Positions 11,594 to 22,740 of a stretch of DNA of 64,000 bases are shown here, piece after piece. The stretch's first letter is position 1. The number at the start of each line of letters is the position of its first letter. The notes under the pieces were generated by a model. That model was not told where the DNA came from, ran no database searches, and saw nothing but the letters and a program-made list of their open reading frames with translations. The stretch is from Deroplatys truncata (taxonomy: Eukaryota; Arthropoda; Insecta; Mantodea; Mantidae): NCBI GenBank assembly GCA_030765065.1, contig CM060985.1, forward strand, positions 4,712,001 to 4,776,000. The letters run 5' to 3'. A program made the position numbers and the translations under genes.

Positions 11594-12054
11594 ATACATG
11601 AAGATTCTGTGTGCTGACATTATAACAGCAGGGAATCTGTCTCACTTCTCTACAAGAGTTTGTTGTCACACAGGAATCATACATGAAGATTCTGTGTGCT
11701 AGCATTATAACAGCAGAGAATCTGTCTCACTTCTCTACAAGAGTTTGTTGTCACATAGGAATCATACATGAAGATTGTGTGTGCTGACATTATAACAGCA
11801 GGGAATCTGTCTCACTTCTCTACAAGAGTTTGTTGTCACATAGGAATCATACTTGAAGATTCTGTGTGCTGGCATTATAACAGCAGGGAATCTGTCTCAC
11901 TTCTCTACAAGAGTTTGTTGTCACATAGGAATCATACTTGAAGATTCTGTGTGCTGGCATTATAACAGCAGGGAATCTGTTTCACTTCTCTACAAGAGTT
12001 TGTTGTCACATAAGAATCATACATGAACATTCTGTGGGCTGCTATTATAACAGC

Positions 12055-12324
12055 AGACGCTACAGTCCACTGCCCCTGAACACGATTGCTGAATACCTCC
12101 CTCATGTAACAAATGGTATGTCCACCACCAGGATCTCCAGCTACCACTATTAGCCACTGCTAAAGCAGACGCTACAGTCCACTGCCCCTGAACACGATTG
12201 CTGAACAGCTCCCTCATGTAACAAATGGTATGTCCACCACCAGGATCTCCAGCTACCACTATTAGCAACTGCTAAAGCAGACGCTACAGTCCACTGCTCG
12301 TCAACACGATTCCTGAATATCGCC
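12055..12324. repeat. 112-bp tandem repeat, 2.4 copies
   Basis: The landmark 'agacgctacagtccactgc' occurs at 12055, 12167 and 12279, exactly 112 bp apart. The first two units are almost identical ('acacgattgctgaa', 'ccctcatgtaacaaatgg', 'ccaccaccaggatctccag') and the third stops after about 45 bp. The first unit starts inside the 'cagcag' of the last satellite I unit, so the two arrays are fused without a spacer. 112 is not divisible by 3, so the minus-strand open frames here shift frame at each unit and are unlikely to be coding. Confidence 0.9.
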
Positions 12325-12404
12325 CGAAGAAAAACAAAGTAAAAAAGAATACATAACTGACATCTAACTTTACAATTAATCAACAGGTTCCTTACCAGTT
12401 ACAC

Positions 12405-12760
12405 CGAGCGAGATGGCTGCGCCGTAACGCGTAAGGCTCGCATTCGGGAGGTCCTGGGTTCCATTTCCGATGACCGTTCATACTGAGGTTTGGTTTTTCG
12501 TGGTTTTCTCTGGTTGACAAAGGCATATGAAGAAGTGGTGTATCGTTCCACGAGGTTCCTTCCTCCCCCATTTCCTCTCATTTCATGTTGACTCCGGAGC
12601 TGTGGTTCGGTCGGTGTCGCGCAGGTCTCCGAGCGACCGGGTGGTCAAGCCTGGGACTGTTAGGGATCTCTGCGCGTCTCTCTCGCCCAGGTGGGTCAAG
12701 TGGTTATACATGTACAACAAAGTGGCTCCTAGCAACATAAACTGCACTCTGGGCATCCCT
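12405..12760 (+). mobile_element. tRNA-derived SINE
   Basis: A pol III promoter-like head is visible: A-box-like 'tggctgcgccg' at 12414-12424 and B-box-like 'ggttccatttcc' at 12457-12468, 43 bp apart, the spacing of a tRNA gene. The sequence before the A box ('accgagcgag') and the body after the head ('ggtttttcgtggttttctct', 'ttccttcctcccccatttcc') resemble a widespread class of insect tRNA-derived SINEs. The 3' end is uncertain; a second GC-rich part continues to about 12760. I could not define a target-site duplication. Being non-autonomous, it would depend on a LINE for movement. Confidence 0.75.
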
Positions 12761-14401
12761 TAGAGCTTCTTCAGTTTATTTATGTCCAAGACAACCCCCC
12801 ACAAACGACAAATGTATGTACTTCATTAAAATAATTACTCTGATTTACGTTTTAGTAGCAGATACAGGAGATTAACGAGGGCGTTACATTTTTCAGTCAA
12901 TATTATTCTAATGTGTTGTAGCATGAATGGGTATACTGCTGCGTGTCTTGGATTAAAGATGAACGAGTTAAATATCGATCACGCTTCACCTAGTCATGTG
13001 CACAGCAAAGAACAAACGAGACGTGTTCCTGTGCAACATCTTGTTGCTTAAATGACACCGGCACTGGACCGGTGCAGGCTTAAAAATAAGGAGAGGGCTC
13101 ATTTGTTGAAATCCTAACTGGTTTAGTAACGTAAGTTTCGTCCGCATTGGTGAAACAGTGACAAGAGGCTGATTATGCAAGTTGTAGGTATTCTGGTTGA
13201 CCAAGTTTAAAATAAAGTAAGGGTGGCTTATACAAATTTCGAGTAGGTGCTATATAATTGTAAATAAGGATTAGCACACTTGATATTGTCACTTATGGCA
13301 TAAACAGCGCACATTTCTACGTACGCTAGGGTTGTAATAATTCTAAGTGTGGTACGAAGTTTCAGCCAGAACATAAGTTTTTACAATAATCCAAACGTAC
13401 CCACCCCGTTATGTCAAAATCATACCGAAAATATTACTTGATAAAATTCCAGTGATATGCGGTGATACAAAGCATATACAACCCTTCTAAAATAATTAAA
13501 TTTCAAAACCTTTTAACCCTCTCCTCTGGGCTAGAAGTCATTAACAACTCGCCATATTTGCAATAGAACGCCAAAAGGAGCCTCTCATATCATACTCAAG
13601 AAAAAGCGATTGAAATTTGGTAACACGAACATGAAAAAGAAACCCCTAAACCACCAGTTTTCAACATTCTGGAAACATTGTATAGCCTGTGACCATCTGG
13701 AAGAGCAGAGTTTTCAGTGGTTAAACAATTACCAAAGTCGGTCCTGTGGTTTTCACATTACCCTACATACACCCACATCAATTTTCTGTTTTCTAATATT
13801 AGTACGAACTAAAAGGCGCTTTCATGGAAACAAAAATATAAAATTGAGGAATTATCAGAGTTCTAATCTCATTAGCGCGCAAGTTGGTCAGTGACATTCT
13901 CAGCAAGATACGTCAAGCAATTTTCGAAAACTAATACACACTCACATAAAAGGAGACAATTTGTGTGGGAATTTCAAACACCAAGTAATCGATTTTCATG
14001 GTTCTTCTACCAATTCCGCATTGGCTATGTATTTTCAAAACATCTAAAATTGGGTGTTTTGCATTTGTTAATTCTTCACACTCATTTCATGAATATTAGC
14101 TGTAACTTTTTGCTTTTATTGGAGATCTAGCAGATATTTAATTATTTTCACCCCGATAGAGCGAATGGGAAGACTTAAAATGCAGTGGCCACTCTGCTTC
14201 TGGAGGATCCAGAACTTTTCTCCACAAAGTTAACAAGCGATCTCAGCAGTTAGCCTTTGTGGTCCTCATTTTTGCGTTCCTGTTCCTCCGTTACATCCTT
14301 CTTAAACGGCGAATTGCTCTATATTTGAGACTGTGTTCCTTTATTTCTCCTCTGTCCAGTTGGCTGTACCTTCGGAGAAAGACGAATTTCCCTTGCGGAC
14401 A
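12761..14401. other. Low-copy sequence between SINE and 45-bp satellite, no feature recognised
   Basis: About 1.6 kb with ordinary AT-rich composition. Open frames of 70-95 codons occur (for example around 13610-14130) but none has a recognisable motif, and neighbouring frames do not connect. The last 240 bp before the array are less AT-rich and free of the 45-bp unit; I could not identify them. Confidence 0.45.
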
Positions 14402-14929
14402 GGTTGGAAACTCCTAGCTTCTAGTTTGGTGTAGAGGGGGTTGTCATGTTGGAAACTCCTAGCTTCTAGTTTGGTGTAGAGGGGGTTGTCATGTTGGAAA
14501 CCCCTAGCTTCTAGTTTGGTGTAGAGGGGGTTGTCATGTTGGAAACTCCTAGCTTCTAGTTTGGTGTAGAGGGGGTTGTCATGTTGGAAACTCCTAGCTT
14601 CTAGTTTGGTGTAGAGGGGATTGTCATGTTGGAAACTCCTAGCTTCTAGTTTGGTGTAGAGGAGTTTGTCATGTTGGAAACTCCTAGCTTCTAGTTTGGT
14701 GTAGAGGGGGTTGTCATGTTGGAAACTCGTAGCTTCTAGTTTGGTGTAGAGGAGTTTGTCATGTTGGAAACTCCTAGCTTCTAGTTTGGTGTAGAGGGGG
14801 TTGTCATGTTGGAAACTCCTAGCTTCTAGTTTGGTGCAGAGGGGGTTGTCATGTTGGAAACTCCTAGCTTCTAGTTTGGTGTAGAGGGGGTTGTCATGTT
14901 GGAAACTCCTAGCTTCTAGTATGGTGTAG

Positions 14930-17900
14930 AGGGGGTTGTCATGTTGGAAACTCCTAGCTTCTAGTTTGGTGTAGCGGGGGTTGTCGTGTTGGAAACTCCT
15001 AGCTTCTAGTTTGGTGTAGAGGGGGTTGTCATGTTGGAAACTCCTAGCTTCTAGTTTGGTGTAGAGGGGGTTGTCATGTTGGAAATTCCTAGCTTCTTGT
15101 TTGGTGTAGAGGAGTTTGTCATGTTGGAAACTCCTAGCTTCTTGTTTGGTGTACAGGAGTTTGTCATGTTGGAAACTCCTAGCTTCTTGTTTGGTGTAGA
15201 AGAGTTTGTCATGTTGGAAACTCCTAGCTTCTTGTTTGGTGTAGAGGAGTTTGTCATGTTGGAAACTCCTAGCTTCTTGTTTGGTGTAGAGGAGTTTGTC
15301 ATGTTGGAAACTCCTAGCTTCTTGTTTGGTGTAGAGAAGTTTGTCATGTTGGAAACTCCTAGCTTCTAGTTTGGTGTAGAGGGGGTTGTCATGTTGGAAA
15401 CTCCTAGCTTCTAGTTTGGTGTAGAGGGGGTTGTCATGTTGGAAACTCCTAGCTTCTAGTATGGTGTAAAGGGGTTTGTCATGTTGGAAACTCCTAGCTT
15501 CTAGTATGGTGTAGAGGGGGTTGTCATGTTGGAAACTCCTAGCTTCTAATTTGGTGTAGAGGGGGTTGTCATGTTGGAAACTCCTAGCTTCTAGGTTGGT
15601 GTAGAGGAGTTTGTCATGTTGGAAACTCCTAGCTTCTAGTTTGGTGTAAAGGGGGTTGTCATGTTGGAAACTCCTAGCGTCTAGTATGGTGTAGAGGGGG
15701 TTGTCATGTTGGAACCTCCTAGCTTCTAGTATGGTGTAGAGGGGGTTGTCATGTTGGAAACTCCTAGCTTCTAATTTGGTGTAGAGGGGGTTGTCATGTT
15801 GGAAACTCCTAGCTTCTAGGTTGGTGTAGAGGAGTTTGTCATGTTGGAAACTCCTAGCTTCTAGTTTGGTGTAAAGGGGGTTGTCATGTTGGAAACTCCT
15901 AGCGTCTAGTATGGTGTAGAGGGGGTTGTCATGTTGGAACCTCCTAGCTTCTAGTTTGGCGTAGAGGGGGTTGTCATGTTGGAACCTCCTAGCTTCTAAT
16001 TTGGTGTAGACGGGGTTGTCATGTTGGAAACTCCTAGCTTCTAGTTTGGTGTAGAGGGGGTTGTCATGTTGGAAACTCCTAGATATAGTTTGGTGTAGAG
16101 GGGGTTGTCATGTTGGAAACTCCTAGCTTCTAGTTTGGTGTAGAGAGGGTTGTCATGTTGGAAACTCCTAGCTTCTAGTTTGGTGTAGAAGAGTTTGTCA
16201 TGTTGGAAACTCGTAGCTTCTGGTTTGGTGTAGAGGGGGTTGTTATGTAGAAAACTCGTAGCTTCTGGTTTGGTGTAGAGGGGGTTTGTCAAGTAGGAAA
16301 CTCCTAGCGTCTAGTTTGGTGTAGAGGGGGTTGTCACGCTGGAAACTCCTAGCTTCTAGTTTGGTGTAGAGGGGGTTGTCATGTTGGAAACTCCTAGCTT
16401 CTAGGTTGGTGTAAAGGGGGTTGTCATGTTGGAAACTCCTAGCTTCTAATTTGGTGTAGAGGGGGTTGTCATGTTGGAAACTCCTAGCTTCTAGTTTGGT
16501 GTAGAGGGGGTTGTAATGTTGGAAACTCCTAGCCTCTAGTTTGGTGTAGAGGGGGTTGTCATGTAGGAAACTCCTAGCTTCTAGTTTGGTGTAGAGGGGG
16601 TTGTCATGTTGGAAACTCCTAGCTTCTAGTTTGGTGTAGAGGGGGTTGTCATGTTGGAAACTCCTAGCTTCTAGTTTAGTGTAGAGGGGGTTGTCATGTT
16701 GGAAACTCCTAGCTTCTAGTTTGGTGTAGAGGGGGTTGTCATGTTGGAAACTCCTAGCTTCTAGTTTGGTGTAGAGGGGGTTGTCATGTAGGAAACTCCT
16801 AGCTTCTAGTTTGGTGTAGAGGGGGTTGTCATGTTGGAAACTCCTAGCTTCTAGTTTGGTGTAGAGGGGGTTGTCATGTAGGAAACTCCTAGGTTCTAGT
16901 TTGGTGTAGAGGGGGTTGTCATGTTGGAAACTCCTAGCTTCTAGTTTGGTGTAGAGGGGGTTGTCATGTTGGAAACTCCTAGCTTCTAGGTTGGTGTAAA
17001 GGGGGTTGTCATGTTGGAACCTCCTAGCTTCTAATTTGGTGTAGAGCGGGTTGTCATGTTGGAAACTCCTAGCTTCTAGTCTGGTGTAGAGGGGGTTGTC
17101 ATGTTGGAAACTCCTAGGTTCTAGTTTGGTGTAGACGGGGTTGTCATGTTGGAAACTCCTAGCTTCTAGTTTGGTGTAGAGGGGGTTGTCATGTTGGAAA
17201 CTCCTAGCTTCTAGTTTGGTGTAGAGGAGTTTGTCATGTTGGAAACTCCTAGCTTCTAGTTTGGTGTAGAGGGGGTTGTCATGTTGGAAACTCCTAGCTT
17301 CTAGTTTGGTGTAGAGGGGGTTGTCATGTTGGAAACTCCTAGCTTCTAGTTTGGTGAAGAGGGGGTTGTCATGTTGGAAACTCCTAGCTTCTAGTTTGGT
17401 GTAGAGGGGGTTGTCATGTTGGAAACTCCTAGCCTCTAGTTTGGTGTAGAGGGGGTTGTCATGTTGGAAACTCCTAGCTTCAGGGTTGGTGTAAAGGGGG
17501 TTGTCATGTTGGAACCTCCTAGCCTCTAATTTGGTGTAGAGGTGGTTGTCATGTTGGAAACTCCTAGCTTCTAGTTTGGTGTAGAGGGGGTTGTCATGTT
17601 GGAAACTCCTAGCTTCTACTTTGGTGTAGAGGGGTTTGTCATTTTGGAAACTCCTAGCTTCTAGTTTGGTGTAGAGGGGTTTGTCATGTTGGAAACTCCT
17701 AGCTTCTAGTTTGGTGTAGAGGGGGTTGTCATGTTGGAAACTCCTAGCTTCTAGTTTGGTGTAGAGGGGGTTGTCATGTTGGAAACTCCTAGCTTCTAGT
17801 TTGGTGTAGAGGGGGTTGTCATGTTGGAAACTCCTAGCTTCTAGTTTGATGTAGAGGGGTTTGTCATGTTGGAAACTCCTAGCTTCTAGTATGGTGTAGA

Positions 17901-17977
17901 GGGGTTTGTCATGTTGGAAACTCCTAGCTTCTAGTTTGGTGTAAAGGGGGTTTTCATGTTGGAAACTCCTAGCTTCT
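14930..17977. repeat. 3.05-kb block of satellite A, first copy
   Basis: All units from about 14930 to 17977 recur in the same order at about 18350-21397, an offset of 3420 bp (76 units). Rare markers match one for one, for example 'gtagcggggg ttgtcgtgtt' (14971/18391), 'tagatatagtttgg' (about 16081/19501), 'cttcagggttgg' (17477/20897) and 'gggggttttcatg' (17945/21365). I found no difference in the lines I compared by eye. Confidence 0.9.
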
Positions 17978-18384
17978 TGTTTGGTGTAGAAGAGTTTGTC
18001 ATGTTGGAAACTCCTAGCTTCTTGTTTGGTGTAGAGGAGTTTGTCATGTTGGAAACTCCTAGCTTCTTGTTTGGTGTAGAGGAGTTTGTCATGTTGGAAA
18101 CTCCTAGCTTCTTGTTTGGTGTAGAGAAGTTTGTCATGTTGGAAACTCCTAGCTTCTAGTTTGGTGTAGAGGGGGTTGTCATGTTGGAAACTCCTAGCTT
18201 CTAGTTTGGTGTAGAGGGGGTTGTCATGTTGGAAACTCCTAGCTTCTAGTATGGTGTAAAGGGGTTTGTCATGTTGGAAACTCCTAGCTTCTAGTATGGT
18301 GTAGAGGGGGTTGTCATGTTGGAAACTCCTAGCTTCTAATTTGGTGTAGAGGGGGTTGTCATGTTGGAAACTCCTAGCTTCTAG
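17971..18384. repeat. Bridging block of satellite A copied from the 15181 region
   Basis: These units match 15181-15594 at an offset of 2790 bp (62 units), including the run of 'cttcttgtttgg' units and the following 'agtatggtgtaaagggg' unit. The same units appear a third time from 18601. Sequence order switches from the 2790-bp to the 3420-bp offset near 18380, so at least two separate exchange events are recorded here. Confidence 0.85.
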
Positions 18385-21300
18385 TTTGGTGTAGCGGGGG
18401 TTGTCGTGTTGGAAACTCCTAGCTTCTAGTTTGGTGTAGAGGGGGTTGTCATGTTGGAAACTCCTAGCTTCTAGTTTGGTGTAGAGGGGGTTGTCATGTT
18501 GGAAATTCCTAGCTTCTTGTTTGGTGTAGAGGAGTTTGTCATGTTGGAAACTCCTAGCTTCTTGTTTGGTGTACAGGAGTTTGTCATGTTGGAAACTCCT
18601 AGCTTCTTGTTTGGTGTAGAAGAGTTTGTCATGTTGGAAACTCCTAGCTTCTTGTTTGGTGTAGAGGAGTTTGTCATGTTGGAAACTCCTAGCTTCTTGT
18701 TTGGTGTAGAGGAGTTTGTCATGTTGGAAACTCCTAGCTTCTTGTTTGGTGTAGAGAAGTTTGTCATGTTGGAAACTCCTAGCTTCTAGTTTGGTGTAGA
18801 GGGGGTTGTCATGTTGGAAACTCCTAGCTTCTAGTTTGGTGTAGAGGGGGTTGTCATGTTGGAAACTCCTAGCTTCTAGTATGGTGTAAAGGGGTTTGTC
18901 ATGTTGGAAACTCCTAGCTTCTAGTATGGTGTAGAGGGGGTTGTCATGTTGGAAACTCCTAGCTTCTAATTTGGTGTAGAGGGGGTTGTCATGTTGGAAA
19001 CTCCTAGCTTCTAGGTTGGTGTAGAGGAGTTTGTCATGTTGGAAACTCCTAGCTTCTAGTTTGGTGTAAAGGGGGTTGTCATGTTGGAAACTCCTAGCGT
19101 CTAGTATGGTGTAGAGGGGGTTGTCATGTTGGAACCTCCTAGCTTCTAGTATGGTGTAGAGGGGGTTGTCATGTTGGAAACTCCTAGCTTCTAATTTGGT
19201 GTAGAGGGGGTTGTCATGTTGGAAACTCCTAGCTTCTAGGTTGGTGTAGAGGAGTTTGTCATGTTGGAAACTCCTAGCTTCTAGTTTGGTGTAAAGGGGG
19301 TTGTCATGTTGGAAACTCCTAGCGTCTAGTATGGTGTAGAGGGGGTTGTCATGTTGGAACCTCCTAGCTTCTAGTTTGGCGTAGAGGGGGTTGTCATGTT
19401 GGAACCTCCTAGCTTCTAATTTGGTGTAGACGGGGTTGTCATGTTGGAAACTCCTAGCTTCTAGTTTGGTGTAGAGGGGGTTGTCATGTTGGAAACTCCT
19501 AGATATAGTTTGGTGTAGAGGGGGTTGTCATGTTGGAAACTCCTAGCTTCTAGTTTGGTGTAGAGAGGGTTGTCATGTTGGAAACTCCTAGCTTCTAGTT
19601 TGGTGTAGAAGAGTTTGTCATGTTGGAAACTCGTAGCTTCTGGTTTGGTGTAGAGGGGGTTGTTATGTAGAAAACTCGTAGCTTCTGGTTTGGTGTAGAG
19701 GGGGTTTGTCAAGTAGGAAACTCCTAGCGTCTAGTTTGGTGTAGAGGGGGTTGTCACGCTGGAAACTCCTAGCTTCTAGTTTGGTGTAGAGGGGGTTGTC
19801 ATGTTGGAAACTCCTAGCTTCTAGGTTGGTGTAAAGGGGGTTGTCATGTTGGAAACTCCTAGCTTCTAATTTGGTGTAGAGGGGGTTGTCATGTTGGAAA
19901 CTCCTAGCTTCTAGTTTGGTGTAGAGGGGGTTGTAATGTTGGAAACTCCTAGCCTCTAGTTTGGTGTAGAGGGGGTTGTCATGTAGGAAACTCCTAGCTT
20001 CTAGTTTGGTGTAGAGGGGGTTGTCATGTTGGAAACTCCTAGCTTCTAGTTTGGTGTAGAGGGGGTTGTCATGTTGGAAACTCCTAGCTTCTAGTTTAGT
20101 GTAGAGGGGGTTGTCATGTTGGAAACTCCTAGCTTCTAGTTTGGTGTAGAGGGGGTTGTCATGTTGGAAACTCCTAGCTTCTAGTTTGGTGTAGAGGGGG
20201 TTGTCATGTAGGAAACTCCTAGCTTCTAGTTTGGTGTAGAGGGGGTTGTCATGTTGGAAACTCCTAGCTTCTAGTTTGGTGTAGAGGGGGTTGTCATGTA
20301 GGAAACTCCTAGGTTCTAGTTTGGTGTAGAGGGGGTTGTCATGTTGGAAACTCCTAGCTTCTAGTTTGGTGTAGAGGGGGTTGTCATGTTGGAAACTCCT
20401 AGCTTCTAGGTTGGTGTAAAGGGGGTTGTCATGTTGGAACCTCCTAGCTTCTAATTTGGTGTAGAGCGGGTTGTCATGTTGGAAACTCCTAGCTTCTAGT
20501 CTGGTGTAGAGGGGGTTGTCATGTTGGAAACTCCTAGGTTCTAGTTTGGTGTAGACGGGGTTGTCATGTTGGAAACTCCTAGCTTCTAGTTTGGTGTAGA
20601 GGGGGTTGTCATGTTGGAAACTCCTAGCTTCTAGTTTGGTGTAGAGGAGTTTGTCATGTTGGAAACTCCTAGCTTCTAGTTTGGTGTAGAGGGGGTTGTC
20701 ATGTTGGAAACTCCTAGCTTCTAGTTTGGTGTAGAGGGGGTTGTCATGTTGGAAACTCCTAGCTTCTAGTTTGGTGAAGAGGGGGTTGTCATGTTGGAAA
20801 CTCCTAGCTTCTAGTTTGGTGTAGAGGGGGTTGTCATGTTGGAAACTCCTAGCCTCTAGTTTGGTGTAGAGGGGGTTGTCATGTTGGAAACTCCTAGCTT
20901 CAGGGTTGGTGTAAAGGGGGTTGTCATGTTGGAACCTCCTAGCCTCTAATTTGGTGTAGAGGTGGTTGTCATGTTGGAAACTCCTAGCTTCTAGTTTGGT
21001 GTAGAGGGGGTTGTCATGTTGGAAACTCCTAGCTTCTACTTTGGTGTAGAGGGGTTTGTCATTTTGGAAACTCCTAGCTTCTAGTTTGGTGTAGAGGGGT
21101 TTGTCATGTTGGAAACTCCTAGCTTCTAGTTTGGTGTAGAGGGGGTTGTCATGTTGGAAACTCCTAGCTTCTAGTTTGGTGTAGAGGGGGTTGTCATGTT
21201 GGAAACTCCTAGCTTCTAGTTTGGTGTAGAGGGGGTTGTCATGTTGGAAACTCCTAGCTTCTAGTTTGATGTAGAGGGGTTTGTCATGTTGGAAACTCCT

Positions 21301-21397
21301 AGCTTCTAGTATGGTGTAGAGGGGTTTGTCATGTTGGAAACTCCTAGCTTCTAGTTTGGTGTAAAGGGGGTTTTCATGTTGGAAACTCCTAGCTTCT
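18350..21397. repeat. 3.05-kb block of satellite A, second copy
   Basis: Second copy of the block at 14930-17977. It ends where the first copy continues with 'cttcttgtttgg' units and this one continues with 'ctagtttgatgtag'. Confidence 0.9.
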
Positions 21398-22188
21398 AGT
21401 TTGATGTAGAGGGGGTTGTCATATTGGAAACTTCTAGCTTCTAGTTTGGTGTAGAGAGGGTTGTCATGTTGGAAACTCCTAGCTTCTAGTTTGGTGTAGA
21501 GGGGTTTGTCATGTTGGAAACTCCTAGCTTCTAGTTTGGTGTAGAGGGGGTTGTCATGTTGGAAACTCCTAGCTTCTAGTATGGTGTAGAGGAGTTTGTC
21601 ATTTTGGAAACTCCCAGCTTCTAATTTGGTGTAGAGGGGGTTGTTATGTTGGAAAATCCTAGCTTCTAGTATGGTGTAGAGGGGGTTGTCATGTTGGAAC
21701 CTCCTAGCTTCTAGTTTGGTGTAGAGGGGGTTGTCATGTTGGAAACTCCTAGCTTCTAGTTTGGTGTAGAGGGGTTTGTCATGTTCGAAACTCCTAGCTT
21801 CTAGTTTGGTGTAGAGGGGGTTGTCATGTTGGAAACTCCTAGCTTCTAGTTTGGTGTAGAGGGGGTTGTCATGTTGGAAACTCCTAGCTTCTAGTTTGGT
21901 GTAGAGGGGGTTGTCATGTTGGAAACTCCTGGCTTCTAGTTTGGTGTAGATGGGGTTGTCAAGTTGGAAACTCCTAGCTTCTAGTATGGTGTAGAGGGGG
22001 TTGTCATGTTGGAACCTCCTAGCTTCTAGTTTGGTGTAGAGGAGTTTGTCATGTTGGAAACTCGTAGCTTCTGGTTTGGTGTAGAGGGGGTTGTCATGTA
22101 GAAAACTTGTAGCTTCTGGTTTGGTGTAGAGGGGGTTTGTCAAGTAGGAAACACCTAGCGTCCAGTTTGGTGTAGAGGGGGTTGTCAC
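19663..22188 (-). other. 841-codon satellite reading frame, not called a gene
   Basis: This is the longest open frame of the window: about 55 repeats of a 15-residue unit close to DNPLYTKLEARSFQH. It opens with a GTG codon at a satellite unit and not with an ATG in unique sequence. It has no signal peptide or non-repetitive domain, and ends simply where unit phase changes. The frame persists because the 45-bp unit has no stop in it and the units keep exact length. Much of the same DNA exists as an identical block at 14930-17977. I take it as a by-product of the satellite. A repetitive structural protein is the alternative and would need transcript evidence. Confidence 0.75.
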
Positions 22189-22474
22189 GTTGGAAACTCC
22201 TAGATATAGTTTGGTGTAGAGGGGGTTGGCAAGTTGGAAACTCCTAGCTTCTAGTTTGGTGTAGAGGGGGTTGTCATGTACGAAACTCGTAGCGTCTAGT
22301 TTGGTGTAGAGGGGTTGTCATGTAGGAAACTCCAAGCTTCTAGTTTGGTGTAGAGGGGGTTGTCATTTAATGAACTCCTAGCTTCTTGTTTGATGTAGAG
22401 GCGTTTGTAATGTAGGAAACTCCTAGCTTTTAGTTTGGTGTAGAGGGGTTTGTCATGCAGGAATCTCCAAGCTT

Positions 22475-22740
22475 CTGGTTTGATGTGGTGGGAGTTATCG
22501 TATTCGAAGGTCCTAGCTTCTAGTTTGGTGAGGTGGGAGTTATCATTTTGGAAGGTCCTGGCTTCAGGTTTGGTGTGGTGGGAGTTATCATATTGGAAGC
22601 TCCTAGCTTCTAGTTTGGTGTAGAGGGGTTGTCATGTAGGAATCTCCAAGCTTCAGGTTTGGTGTGGTGGGAGTTATCATATTGGAAGGTCCTGGATTCT
22701 GGTTTGTTGTGGTGGGAGTTATCATATTGGAAGGTCCTAG
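22475..22740. repeat. Islands of subfamily B units inside satellite A
   Basis: Units with the subfamily B signature ('gtggtgggagttatc', 'atattggaaggtcctgg') lie at about 22475-22605 and 22660-22740, separated by A-type units ('ggtgtagaggggtt'). Unit phase is continuous across the switches. Confidence 0.85.

Larger units (their letters stand above)
7051..12054. repeat. Satellite I: 85-bp tandem array, about 58 units
   Basis: The unit contains, in order, 'ttgttgtcacataggaatca', 'tacatgaagattctgtgtg', 'ctggcattataacagcag', 'ggaatctgtctcacttctct' and 'acaagagt'. The period is 85 bp, with a few units shortened by 2-4 bp (for example 'tcacaggaatc' for 'tcacataggaatc', and 'gggaatgtctcac'). Units differ by a small set of recurring variants: tgaagattc/cgaagattc/tgaacattc, cagcag/catcag/tagcag, and ctcac/ctctc/ctcgc. 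Copies of particular variant strings recur as blocks, which shows duplication of many units at once. 85 is not a multiple of 3, so the short open frames here are by-products of the repeat. Confidence 0.97.

Noticed and set aside
7051-12054. CRISPR-like array in the 85-bp satellite
   Set aside because: There is no alternation of constant repeats and unique spacers; the whole 85-bp unit is repeated, and the context is eukaryotic.
11932-12383. Overlapping minus-strand open frames of 71-83 codons with a GDPGGGHTICYM-like string
   Set aside because: They lie in the 112-bp repeat, whose length shifts the frame at every unit. The glycine-rich string does not continue into a recognisable nucleotide-binding domain.
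13610-14130. Two adjoining plus-strand frames of 94 and 79 codons
   Set aside because: There is no motif, no plausible splice structure and no composition change. Such lengths are expected by chance in 1.6 kb.
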